A stretch of DNA of 64,000 nucleotides from Lomentospora prolificans. Taxonomy: Eukaryota; Ascomycota; Sordariomycetes; Microascales; Microascaceae. Position numbers and translations under genes: made by a program. The stretch lies in the NCBI GenBank assembly GCA_029532625.1, contig JARFXM010000004.1, positions 4,464,001-4,528,000 of the forward strand. Direction: 5' to 3'. The notes below the pieces were generated by a model. That model was not told the DNA's origin. It ran no database searches and saw only the letters and a list, made by a program, of their open reading frames with translations. Positions 23,773 to 34,271 of the stretch are shown here, one piece after another; position 1 is the stretch's first letter; every line of letters starts with the position of its first letter.

Positions 23773-24314
23773 CTACCTTTCCTGCAATATGAGTGGTGAG
23801 AATTTGGTTGGTGGGGCCGGGATAGCCAGGGATAGCCAATGGAATTTCGAGAAAACTCGCACATGAATTATGTCATCTTCCACGTCACCTGCTGCCGGAT
23901 TAACGCCATGCCCGGTACAAAGGTACAGGCCTTTCTTTGTTGGGTTCCAGGAGAGAATATTACAGGAGTGGCTTAGTGATTATGAGGCCCTGATGGGCCA
24001 CTTCTACCCGCTGATCCATTCCAATACCAGCACCAGCACCAGCACCAGCACGACACTCGTGTACGCAAGTCTCCGACGATTGATTGCGCCCCTGCATAAG
24101 AAGAGGGCCAATGTACCATAATAAGAAGCTCGCTCTGTGAGCAGTAGCGACGAATTTTGGCCATCGGGGTTTGGGCGCAAGAGAGGGGCGATTGCCGTCG
24201 TGAGCATTAACTAACCACCAATACGCTCTCAACAATTCGAAGACATCTTGGCAGTCTCAGAACCCCTTGCTTCGAAAGACACTTACCGCTCCTCTCAAAC
24301 CACGGCTTCTCAAG
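23773..24314. promoter_or_regulatory. Shared divergent promoter region, transporter and RO-10
   Basis: This 542-bp spacer lies between the divergent starts of the amino-acid transporter (-) and the RO-10 gene (+). It contains a short hexamer microsatellite at 24026-24051. Two small frames run through it in several phases without any recognisable domain. Confidence 0.5.
24026..24051. repeat. Hexanucleotide microsatellite (ACCAGC)4
   Basis: Four direct copies of ACCAGC plus a partial fifth lie in the spacer between the divergent transporter and RO-10 genes. They are not part of a supported coding exon. Confidence 0.85.
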
Positions 24315-25043
24315 ATGGACACAAATTTAGACACGACCTCACTCTCAACAATTCTACTCTTCGAGTCGCGGCTACGCCGTCTCGAACACATCTTATATGG
24401 AGAATCCACACCAGGCCAAACCGTAGAGGATGCCTCGATAGCGGAAAAGCTAGAGGATCTGGAGCGGAGATTCGCCTCCCTCGTCACGCACGTCAGGGTC
24501 TACAACGAACTCTTCAAAGTTTGTGAGTCTGCTCTTCCCAAGCGAGATAGATAGCCCGAGGACGCGTTCCGCGGGGCGCGCCATTCTTCATCTCGCTTCA
24601 ACCTACCGAATCAAATAAGTGGGGACGATATAATAACAAAAGACACAGATAAGTCTTACCCTTCTTTGTTCCTTGACCCGGGGCCCTCTACTCCCCCGCC
24701 AGACTTGCCACTGGCTGCAGTAAAATCCATCGTTCTTGCAGCTGCATCGTCTTTCCCCGCCACCGAGTCCGCTCTGAGAGCCGTGAACGACTGCCAGGTT
24801 CCGGATCCCGCGCAAAGCGCGAGCCTAATCTCGCAGATGGAGAGGATGAAGGCCCTCGAGGCGACACAACTCGCTCAGACTGCGGAGATTGCCGAGCTCC
24901 GGACGAAGAGCGAGCAAGTTATCCGCGGCTGGTACGAAACCAACGCCCTAGCTTCCTCCGAATTCATCGCGGAGATGGAGCACCGTGTCTCGCGAGTCGA
25001 GAGGCAGGTCCGGCGAGCAGAGAGGGAGGATGAATCTGTATGA
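24315..25043 (+). CDS. ro-10: Nuclear distribution protein RO-10 (dynactin p24-like)
   Basis: Two exons, 24315-24522 and 24649-25043, giving 200 aa. The 126-bp intron (GTGAGT...GACACAG) splits a Tyr codon and joins VRVYNELFKVY to KSYPSLF, a junction typical of this family. RO-10 was defined in Neurospora nuclear-distribution (ropy) mutants and corresponds to the p24 subunit of dynactin, the adaptor that activates cytoplasmic dynein for nuclear and vesicle movement in hyphae. The sequence shows two coiled-coil stretches: RLRRLEHILYG...EKLEDLERRFASL at about 20-60, and SQMERMKALEATQLAQTAEI through the charged C-terminus (about 130-195). Between them is an Ala/Pro-rich linker with DPGPSTPPPD. 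There is no membrane segment. The ATG at 24315 (MDTNLDTTSLS) was chosen; the frame is open upstream but lacks family-like sequence. The assignment rests on pattern recognition and should be checked by alignment. Confidence 0.82.
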
Positions 25044-28000
25044 CGACGAAATTACATCGCGAAATATTCACCGACTAGAAGTTCAAATTTGGCCATGACG
25101 GATCGGCTACGCATCTTGTTATTTCTACTCTTCCCCGCTAAAATTACGTACCAAGGCAACTCGAGGTCGGGGTGCGTCCTCGCTGCTGGAATGTCTGACG
25201 GGTGTCTCCGGGCGAGGCGGAGGGGGAACTGGAAACACGGAGCCGGAGCCCAAACGTTGAAGTCCTGACAGCAACCGACTTCCCTAGGCTTTTGATTCAG
25301 AGCTTACTCGTGGCCAATTCCAACCTACGACCCGCTGTTTGAAAGGCCTGAAATTAGAGTTGAACCACATACAAGTCCGAGGCAGGGCAGACAACGTTGG
25401 GAGGTCGGGGTCACCTGACGGAGGAGTTACAGGACGATCAAGCCAGACAACTTTAACTCGGTGTGTCACGAGCATGCAGATGGCACAAAATCGAAAGGGG
25501 TGCTGCTATCTCTATGTTGGTTCTAAATCATGGACTAGACCCGAGAAGATTACTAAACTCTGCACAATCAAAAGGCCGGGTCCACGAAAACACAATTATG
25601 TAGTCAATGTCGAAGCTCGAGAAGCCTTGCTCGGCATATTCCGACGAACTCTTTCACTGTTCCGCCCCACGTTCCTGACCAGTTCCTGGCTGTTGCAAGG
25701 CCCCTCCACGCCCTTCCCTAGGTCCATTGTACTGTTCGGTGCAGGTACGGGGTTTAATTTAGATGTGATCAGCGGCCCCTTATCGGGAGCTGCATCTCCG
25801 CGTTTCAAGGACCTCACAACTCTTCTGAGGGAGGTGAGGGGCGGCCTCACTCGTGGGATGCGATGCGAGCGAGGGGAGAGCAAAAATAATGTCGGCTACG
25901 TGGATAAATTGGGTGCAGTCTGGGGTAAGGGAGCTTGACTTTCCGGCGTTCTCGTTTATTCGAGTGCACATCGTAGAAAATCATTGTTTATAATTGTGAT
26001 TAAGAAATTTATTGGTTGGGCCGGAGTGGTCGTGTGAGGCCGAGGCCACGGCCCACGAGGACCCTTGCGCACTGTTCAAATGCTAAGCTTTCTTATCCGC
26101 TACTGAGAGCCAGCTAGAACAGCAGGAGCTCCAAGTCAACTTTTCCCCCCGCAATCATCGCACCCGGGCTCCTTCAAGCTTGCTGGGACGTTGCTAATAA
26201 TATACTCCAGCTCCGGAGCACGAGTGGGGTTAAAAAAAAAAAAGAAATCGTTCTGTTAGTTTTGTTTCCTCGTCGCCTTGGCACGCTGCTCATTCCCGTG
26301 GCCTCCAGTCGCCTGAGGCGTCTCATCCAGAGGAAAGCGTCTCAGCGATAAGAGGCGCTCTTTGCTCCCTCCTGGATCACAGCTTGCATATGCCGTCGTC
26401 CGAACAGGGGGCCAAGCACGGAAATCCTTAGAATACCGCACGCACGCATGCGTGCGCGGCGGCAGTCAGGGAATCCGCCATCGTAAGGGGGTCGAGATCG
26501 AGCCATCCATGCAGTGGAAAAGTCCGCTTCCCCCCTTTGGCGCGGAACGCAAGAGTCTCAGGGAGCTTCAGTCCGGAGAATTTTTCTGGTGGTTCAAGCA
26601 GTAGCACGGGGTCCGGTTCTCTGCAGGAGGTGTAAAGGTTGGTGGCGGGGTGAAACGAATGACTGGGTGCCGTTGAACCAGCCACGATGTGGGCTTTGGG
26701 GCGACCCGAGCACTACTCTCTCGACAGTCGATCGCTCAAAGGCTAAATTTCCCTCTCTCTGCCCTGCTTGAATTCGAGAATAGTATTATGTGTGTATTCC
26801 TGCCTACCGCTCGGAAGCCATCTCAAGGTAATATGGCAGGCCCCCCGTGTGGTTGTACCGTTGTGTCTGACGGAGCCAGGGTTCGCATAGAATTTGAAGA
26901 GTTGGCAGCTTATTTTCGACGAGTGTGTACCTTAGTAAGCCAAGAGTAAAAACGGGCAAGGCACTTCGAGCCTAGGTATTCCGCCGCGCAATCGGGGGAG
27001 CGGAGTGACGTAAACTGAGAGTACAGTCAATTTCAACGCCATAGAAATAGTGATTCGGTGTCAGGCAAAGGAAAAGCAGGTCCTGTGTCTCTCGATCGCC
27101 ATGAAGGGTATTATTGATTCCACTGGCTCATACGAAGATCACTCTGTAGATGAATCCGTTGTGAGCCAGGACATAGCCAGCGGGACCGCCAACCATAAAC
27201 CTGACTTGGATCACCGCTACCCGGCGGATATACGCCGTCTTAATGGGATTCATAGATTTTAATATATAATTTTGATAGGTATCCTCGGCGTCAGGAGTGG
27301 CCTATGCTGTTCTTCTGCCTTCAAGCACTTTATTCCCGCCGACTCAAATCCTGGAAAATTGGGTCTAGAAGTATTCGGGGAAATATACGAACGCTTCCGC
27401 CCTCGTCCTCGGCACAATGGCTGGCAGGGCCTCGCCACTTCAATGGGCTCTTCGATTTCGGGAGGCTGACTACTGGTATTACGTTTGGATCCAGGCATTG
27501 ACTTAGCCATTCTCGAAGACTGTATGCTGGAGGGGTTGTCACTTGACTGAAGACGCATCCAAGGGTTAAATGTCTTGGTTAAGCGTCAATAGGAAGAATG
27601 GCTGGATAACGAGGTTGGACAATCGGGTCTCAGACAGCAAACGCCTCCAGCTTGCTACGGAAAAAGAAGCAAGGCGTTACCGAATCTCATGATGCCTGTG
27701 GGGCCATGATGCTGGAATTTACTCACGGCGTGTTTAAAATGCCTCCTCTCTTGCATTGATCGAATCCCCACCGTATCCTTGTCCGTTGTTGAAGCAGGTC
27801 ACTCTAAAGTCGAAAAGCATGCCTGCGCCATCAAATCAAGATGTGGAGCAGCACTCGGTCAAGGCCGCAAGGGGCAGCTAGGGCAGGGGCATGGCAATCG
27901 CAACGCCTGAATCTGAAGGGCCTCTAGGAAAAAGGTTCCGATCGAGGAGGTTGTTTCCTCTCGTTTCTTGGTGCGCTAGCCCTACCTCTACATCAGGTGT

Positions 28001-31000
28001 ACAGTAGTTGAAAGGTGGAAATTACGTCGCGACATCGACACGTCCCTTGGCGAGCTGTCACAGTTTCTGGTTGGAGGCCTGAGCCAGACGATCACCAACT
28101 AGGTCACGAAGACCGTTGCTGTGAAAGGTCCGTGAGAGGAGATTAACACGGTTTGGTCCTTCAAGCACTCAAAAAGGCTCAAGCCCTCGCAACTACTTCA
28201 ACTTCTTATGATTTTCGAGTACTTACTGGCCGTCTCCGTTCCGTCCGACTTTTCGTCCCCTCCTTCCGCTTCCCAGACAGAGCCCCTGCATGGGAAGCGG
28301 CGTCACGGAAGTCACGGATGTTTCTGAGCCACGCAAAACCGAGAACTTTTTCAGCAGCCCCTAAAAGGGCCCCTAGCCATGCGGGAACCGCATTTTTAGT
28401 TTCGATGGGTTCTCTTTTCTTCGTCTTTTTTCTATCCCCTCTCCCTCATCCGCAGATTGGAATTCTCTCAAACGCTGAGCTGGGCAAAAAAGGATGCGTA
28501 GGCTGATGTGGATTCATCTTTAGCCTATCAATGATGGACCCCTTTCCTCAGCCGGCACAGGACGTTGAGATCGCCCCGACCACTCATTGCTGGCGTGGCT
28601 CCGCCAGTAGATTGGGCTGCTCCAGACTGTAAAACGGATGCGATTTATCGCACGGTAAGACCATTCTCTTCTGCAGTGCGATAGCGCCTCTCGGTTTCCC
28701 GAGAGGGCCTTGGTCCTCTCCTGCCTATCCAAGATCATTCTTCCGCAGATGGGTGGCGTCACGGTGTGGCAACGGACAGGAATTTCTGGTGAATGGACGT
28801 CAGACAACAGTCAAGGGCTGCACGCGTTAATACGCCAGCCTGGCTGGTGACAGGACCAAAAAATCTGTTGATGACAGGCCAAGTTACTTTCAGTTTCAGC
28901 GGGTGGAGCTGGCGAAAAGCGATAGGACCTAGCCGCACTGTGATCTGATATCAGCCGCTGAACTGGCAGGGTTTTCTTAGCGCTGGAAGGACCTATCCAA
29001 CAGTGGATTCTTCTCCAGCTTGGACACGACGCAAAACACAGTTCCAGTGCGCCCCTTAGTGCTTCCTTCAGTGCATGGCTGGCATTGACAGTATTCTCCG
29101 TCCTCTCCGCAGATTCTCGTTGGCTTAGCCAGCGATGCTACCATGAACAACAAGTCAGCTCTCTTGAGGCACACCGCGATCGACACCGCAGGACAGCGTG
29201 TGTGCACTACCGACGTTGGGCCTGGCCCGGGCCCCTGCTTGGATGAATTCGACCAGAGTATCGCGGGTTCAAGTTCTGGATGACCACCTTCTTTGTAGGT
29301 GCGACGGAGGCTGCTTTGGGTGTTTAATGTTTCGCTTCATATTAGTTGTCCGCCCTTCCTTCTACGATGTAGAGCCCCTGGTCGACTTGGCAGCTCCCTA
29401 TCCCTTTTTCTTGTTTGACCTATTAGCGCGACATTGGAACTAGGTCGACAACTCTAACTCCCTTCGTCATCCACTCCATGGGCAAAGAAAGTTTCTATTA
29501 GAGCAGCCGAATCGAAAACTGGAACCCTTTCCATCCCCACTTGGCTCAGGAACAGGTGGATAGATCGGCAACGAGGTAAGACGCCTTCTGTCAAGTGTAT
29601 AGCGGCCTCCACACAGGAACGCGGTCTGTAAATTGGAGCCTCCGTCCGTTAGATCATGCGAGGCGCTGACGGTGCGGCGGAGGGATACGTCAACTAGCTC
29701 CGCAGCGTCAGGAATCGTCCAATTTCTTCTTCAATAGTAGTATCAATGGAAGGAAAAATCAGTACATGTACTGAGAAAGCACGCTGTAACTATCGGCTTC
29801 GTAGAAATACGGAGTGCGTCCGTTGGTGTATTGCACCGTGTGCAAGTGCACTGTATCCACGAGGAGGTACTTGTCAAGGGGAGAAGGTGCACCAAGGAGA
29901 AGAGGCAATTCGACCCTCCTACCTGCCACCTCCGCACGCCACACCAACCATTGAAGTGCTACTTGACCCCTTCTCGCGTTTGGAGATTACTTCGTACCAT
30001 CCGTCCCAACGTGCTGTCAAGATACTGGCAATACGGTGTACCCTGATGCAGCTGGCGTAAACCCCAGGCGCCCAGTACTTTTACCTTTGTACTCTCGCCT
30101 TCCTCTCTTTGGAACTCGGACATCGACTGCCACCCACTCCATGTCCCCCTACACCTCACTCTCCGTCGATGCCATGCACAATCCCCCTTGCCTGGCTTGG
30201 ATGTGACCCTCTCCACTTCATCTATTCTTCCGTTTTCGACCATCAATTGATTGCACTCGCCCAACATTCAAGGTACATACATACATTGTAGCAAAGGCGC
30301 AGTTCTTGGAGACGGCACCACTTCCAATCAATCTCCTCCTCTCTCATTTCCTCCCTTCCACGTCGCCACTTTTTCCCTCTCTAACCTCTCGCTCCCTCTA
30401 AACTCGCAATCTCTAAACTTCTCATCCTTTTTTTTTCAAGCCCTTCTATTTGTTTTCGTATCCTTTCTCTTCTTCTCGTTGTGGGTTGTGCCTCGTCGTA
30501 GATCCCGACGCTTCTGTTCAATTACGCGGCCAGAAATCCAAGAGGTTGTGCAGTGCTGCTGGCCAAGCCGCCGTTCTGTGACTGCCGAAACGCCCCCCCG
30601 AAACAACCAAAAACCACAAAACCACCTGTCTCGCTCATCTCGTCTCCTCCCTTCCGCCAGTCTCTTCGGCCTGCACTGTTTTACTTTACTGTTTTGCCAT
30701 TCCGATCCCAGCCACCGACGACCCCCCTCTGGTTGCCACTGAAGTCACTCCTTTTTTCTTTATCCAGCTCGATCTCCCAGGACCACAGGGAAAATCAAGA
30801 AACCGTCGGGTCAAATTTTCGCATCAATCGCACTCATCATCGGACGTGGGTTTTTCGCAAAGAAGGAAATACCCAGTTCAGGTAAAGGCGAAGGACAAAA
30901 GGAAATTAAGCTTCGACCGGCTCCGAGACTTCCTTTGTGACGATATCCACCGCCCATTATTATCGAACGACGCAGATGTTTTAGAAGCGCGACGGTCGCC

Positions 31001-31192
31001 TGAAACTAAGCGTGAACCACTGCTAGAGCCCAAACTTTCGCCCTTTACGTTTCCTCATCAAGACTAGAACAGACCAGCGATACTCTTTAATCCTCCCACG
31101 TCTCCCACCCCGACGTCGACATCAATCGAAGAGTAGTCGAGCCGGCCTCTATGCCCTCATACGGTTCTTTGCACTCCCCATCGCTCAAGAAA
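25044..31192. other. Gene-poor stretch and SHO1 leader
   Basis: No multi-exon gene could be assembled in this 6.1-kb stretch. The longest frame (25339-25938, +, 199 codons) has no domain. From about 29.9 kb onward the plus strand becomes strongly pyrimidine-rich (30300-30790), consistent with the promoter and long 5' leader of SHO1. Several short upstream ATGs lie in that leader, and one (31151) is in frame with SHO1. A weak Cys-rich candidate at 28977-29144 is listed separately. Confidence 0.4.
28977..29144 (-). CDS. Candidate small Cys-rich ORF, 55 aa
   Basis: A minus-strand frame from an ATG at 29144 to TAA encodes 55 aa with five Cys clustered in RICGEDGEYCQCQPCTEG and VFCVV. It could be an exon of a longer secreted Cys-rich protein, or a chance frame. 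The family is not recognised and no intron was placed with confidence. Confidence 0.2.
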   Translation of the reverse strand: MVASLAKPTRICGEDGEYCQCQPCTEGSTKGRTGTVFCVVSKLEKNPLLDRSFQR

Positions 31193-32438
31193 ATGGAAAC
31201 TTCGCGACTCCAGTATGGGCGGAAGGGGATGAACATGAGCAACATTATCGGCGACCCCTTTGCTCTCGCTACTATCTCAATCTCAGTAGTAAGTTACCTC
31301 AGTTGTTCATTCTCTTTTTCCTTCATGACTTGTCGGCCTGATCGCTGGCCGGCAATCGGTCATATGGTTCGATGATATCGCCGACCCTAGTTCTATTCTC
31401 GCCGCAGGCCGGATCGTCGCTCAATAAAGAGAGAATTGCGGCGTAAAGCCCAGTATAGTTCAAAAAGGCGCTCCAAGCGTCTCAACAAGCGAGGAACCTG
31501 AACTAGGGATAGCACTTCATCGCGCCCTCATCAAGAAGAAGAAATAGTGTCAACGTGAAGTAAGATTGCTAACCGTGCTCGAATAGCTTGCCTGGCTGGT
31601 GTCCTTCATTGGTGGTGTCATCGCCCAGATCCAAGTCGATGTTGCTCGAAATTTCCCTCCCTTCGCATGGTGGTCAATTGTCTACATTTTCTTCCTCATA
31701 ATAGGAATTTTCGTTATCGTCGCTTCTGATACCATTCAAACCTACCATGTCGCCGTCGTCGGATATCTCGCCGCCGGCCTCATTCTTTCTTCTTCTTCCG
31801 TCAACTTCCTTATCTTCAACAGCTTGGGCTCATTCCAGGCCACAGCCGCTGGCTTCATCCTTTTGTCGATGGTTCAGGTAAGGGTTTGAAATGTAGATAG
31901 TCTGCAATACGCACACATCAGCTAACAATTAGCGCAGATCGTCTGGATCTTCTACTTTGGATCGGCTCCCTCTGCCGTTCCCCGCGCCTATCTCGACTCG
32001 TTCGCCTTGACCAAGGAGTCGACCATGAGCAGACAACCCATGAACGGCTATGGTGGCATGGCTAGGCCCGAGACGTCGACTTCCGTCCAGCCACCCCAGA
32101 TGTACACCTCGGCACAGCTCAACGGTTTCGAGAACCCATCCCCCGTTGCTGGCATGACCTCGGTCACTCGGACTTCCACTATCCCTCCCGCGTACGGCAA
32201 CGGCGCTGCTCCGAAGCCCTCCAGCGGTGCCGACACCGAAGTCGTCCCCCCCACCGAATATCCCTACCGCGCGAAGGCCATCTACAGCTACGAAGCGAAC
32301 CCCGATGATGCCAATGAAATCTCGTTCTCAAAGCACGAGATTCTCGAGGTCAGCGACGTTAGCGGAAGGTGGTGGCAAGCGCGCAAGGAGAACGGAGAGA
32401 CGGGCATTGCGCCAAGCAACTACCTCATCCTGTTATGA
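31193..32438 (+). CDS. SHO1: High-osmolarity signalling membrane protein SHO1
   Basis: Three exons: 31193-31288, 31587-31877 and 31938-32438, giving 295 aa. Intron 1 is 298 bp (TCAGTA|GTAAGT...GAATAG); intron 2 is 60 bp (GTAAGG, GCTAAC branch site, CGCAG). Both are in phase 0. SHO1 is the plasma-membrane osmosensor and adaptor of the HOG MAP-kinase pathway, and also contributes to invasive growth in plant-pathogenic fungi. Four hydrophobic helices fill residues about 25-145, with NIIGDPFALAT before the first. A Pro/Ser/Thr-rich cytosolic linker follows. The C-terminus is an SH3 domain (about 237-295): AIYSYEANPDDANEISF, then GRWWQARKENGETGIAPSNY. The SH3 normally binds the Pro motif of the MAPKK Pbs2. 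The ATG at 31193 has a good context. An in-frame ATG at 31151 would add 14 residues, and downstream ATGs at 31229 and 31235 are also possible. Confidence 0.95.
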
Positions 32439-33273
32439 GCCACGACGGTCGATACTGTAATGACGTGATCCGCTTCCCTTTGTTATAACATTATTTCTTT
32501 CTCTCTACCGCTCGGGGGCGTGTTCCCCCTTGGGACAGTCTTGTTTCTTCATCCATCATATTCTTCTCCTGTTTCAAAATTCGACTACTTGTCTTTGTTT
32601 TCTGGACCTTTATTCACTGTTTGGCGGGGGCGCTGGTAAAGGGAATCTTTGTTTGCGACCGCTCTCAAACGATCAATGAGCGCTCAAATCCTCTCTATCG
32701 ATTTCTGTTGGGGGACGATGATTACTGGATGTGTTAGAAGATGTGATATCCACAACCGGGGGACCAGGGGAGATGGAATTGAACAGGGTTGGCAAAGTGG
32801 GATTTGCGGTTTTATTACTATCATCGGAGTATATCTGGGTAACATGCAAAGAAAAATAACGATGGCTTTCGAACCCAAAGATTGGGCCCACCTCCCGTCG
32901 GTGGATGTCGCCGTACATTTGCGTGTCTCACCTATGCGTCTCGAGGTATCGTTTCTTTAGTCTTTCCATTCTCTGTAATTCTAGATATTCATTCTTGGTG
33001 ATTTCCTGCTTTGCGTTCCTAGCTCTGAAGTGAGGTCGAAGGCGACCATGTTCCCAAGTTCTCGAGGTGTCTTACACGTCATTATTCCGCGCTCTAGGTA
33101 GGAAAGACGCAGAGGTCACGAAGAAGTGAGGATGCCCACCGCGATCCATCCGTTTGTTAGCTTTGATCCTTTGATCTGAGCGGCAGGGAGAAGTAAATAA
33201 GGAATGCAGTCGACGACGGTAGTCGAGAAACGGGGTGTCGAGTAATCGGAGCGAGCGGCGTTCAACATGAATC
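32439..33273. other. Intergenic, 3' flank of SHO1
   Basis: T-rich sequence immediately downstream fits the SHO1 3' UTR. A few 60-100-codon frames are open (32649-32960, +) but have no recognisable features. Nothing else is seen. Confidence 0.4.
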
Positions 33274-33489
33274 ATGATGGACTACCGGATGGCCACCTCG
33301 CGCTCTCTTTGGGCAGCTTCACTCATCGATCCAAAGGCTTGGGCCGGCCTCGGCAATTTCCACATTGGCGGTGCAATACCCGGCGTGGACTTGCGCCGAG
33401 CTTTGACCGAATCCTGGGTCAGGGACAAGCAACGTTTCGCAGATGCTTTCCGACGATTGCTATTAATGACCACCAGACTGGGGTACTAA
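33274..33489 (+). CDS. Candidate small ORF, 71 aa
   Basis: Two adjacent ATGs (33274 and 33277) open a 71-codon frame ending in TAA. The translation is balanced and protein-like: WAASLIDPKAWAGLGNFHI, then a charged amphipathic C-terminal half (RRALTESWVRDKQRFADAF). It shows no low complexity, signal peptide or Cys. It sits just downstream of, and converges on, SPC19. The family is not recognised. Support comes only from composition and the double ATG. Confidence 0.3.
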   Translation: MMDYRMATSRSLWAASLIDPKAWAGLGNFHIGGAIPGVDLRRALTESWVRDKQRFADAFRRLLLMTTRLGY

Positions 33490-33584
33490 GCCGCAATTCT
33501 ATCCTATTTCCCGTAGCCAAGACTCCCGATACCAGACATGACTTCATAAAGCTCATCACTCGTAGGGAATAACACACCCCGCTC

Positions 33585-34271
33585 TCACCTATCCAACCTC
33601 TTCCTCAACTCCCTCTCCTTCTGCAAGACCTCCAACTCCAACCTCTCCACGCTATACTTGAGCGCCTCCTTCCTCTGCCTCACGATCCTCGCCTTCAGCT
33701 TCTCCTCGCCGCCGAGCTTTCTCCCCGCCTGGGCCGGCGCAGCGGCGCGTCTCGCCTTGGCGCTCGAGGAGGTGGAGGAGCCCTCGGCTAGGCGGCCGTG
33801 CTGGAGTTCGGCGCGGGCCTTGAGGGTCTCTATGCGGCGCTCGCGGCGTTGGAGCTGGCGGTCGGCGCGGTCGAGGAGGAGGGTGATGTAGGGGCCGATT
33901 TCGTCGCGGAGGGAGGCTTCGGCTGCGGCGAGGGTCGGTTGGGGGATTAGTTCGTAGTGCTGGGCGTGGGGAGGATGGGCGTTAGCGTTTTGCCTTTCCG
34001 TTTTCCACATATTTTCAGTTTGTTATGGCCGCGGGTTGAAGAAAAGGGGGGGGGGGAGGGGGTGGTTTCTGTCTGACAAATTTCTCGTCGCCTGACGAGG
34101 GACGTGCCAAAGAGGATTTCTACGTACGCGGACGGTCTTGAGGATGGTGATGAGGCGGGGGAAGTCGGAGACGCCATTACCGAGGGTCTCGACGGAGGAC
34201 TCGAGGAAGTTTAGGGAGGTGCGCAGGGAGGTTACGCAGTCGTTGTACGTTGAGATGTTTTGACTAGACAT
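33585..34271 (-). CDS. SPC19: DASH/Dam1 complex subunit SPC19
   Basis: Two exons on the minus strand, 34271-34128 and 33959-33585, giving 172 aa. The 168-bp intron (CGC|GTACGT, CTAACG branch site, GCCCAG) joins ILKTVR to HYELIPQPTL in phase 0. Spc19 is one of the ten DASH subunits that ring spindle microtubules and couple kinetochores to their plus ends. Evidence: the N-terminal family signature YNDCVTSLRTSLNFLESSVETL; the conserved HYELIPQ and AEASLRDEIGPYI; a heptad-rich helix (DRADRQLQRRERRIETLKAR); an Ala/Ser linker; and a basic C-terminal coiled coil ending in RELRKRLDR. Length matches fungal Spc19. An 11-base G-run (34046-34056; C-run in the transcript) sits inside the intron. Confidence 0.93.

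Noticed and set aside
25339..25938. 199-codon plus-strand open frame
   Set aside because: It has no domain, no splice context and low-complexity patches, and overlapping antisense frames are of similar quality.
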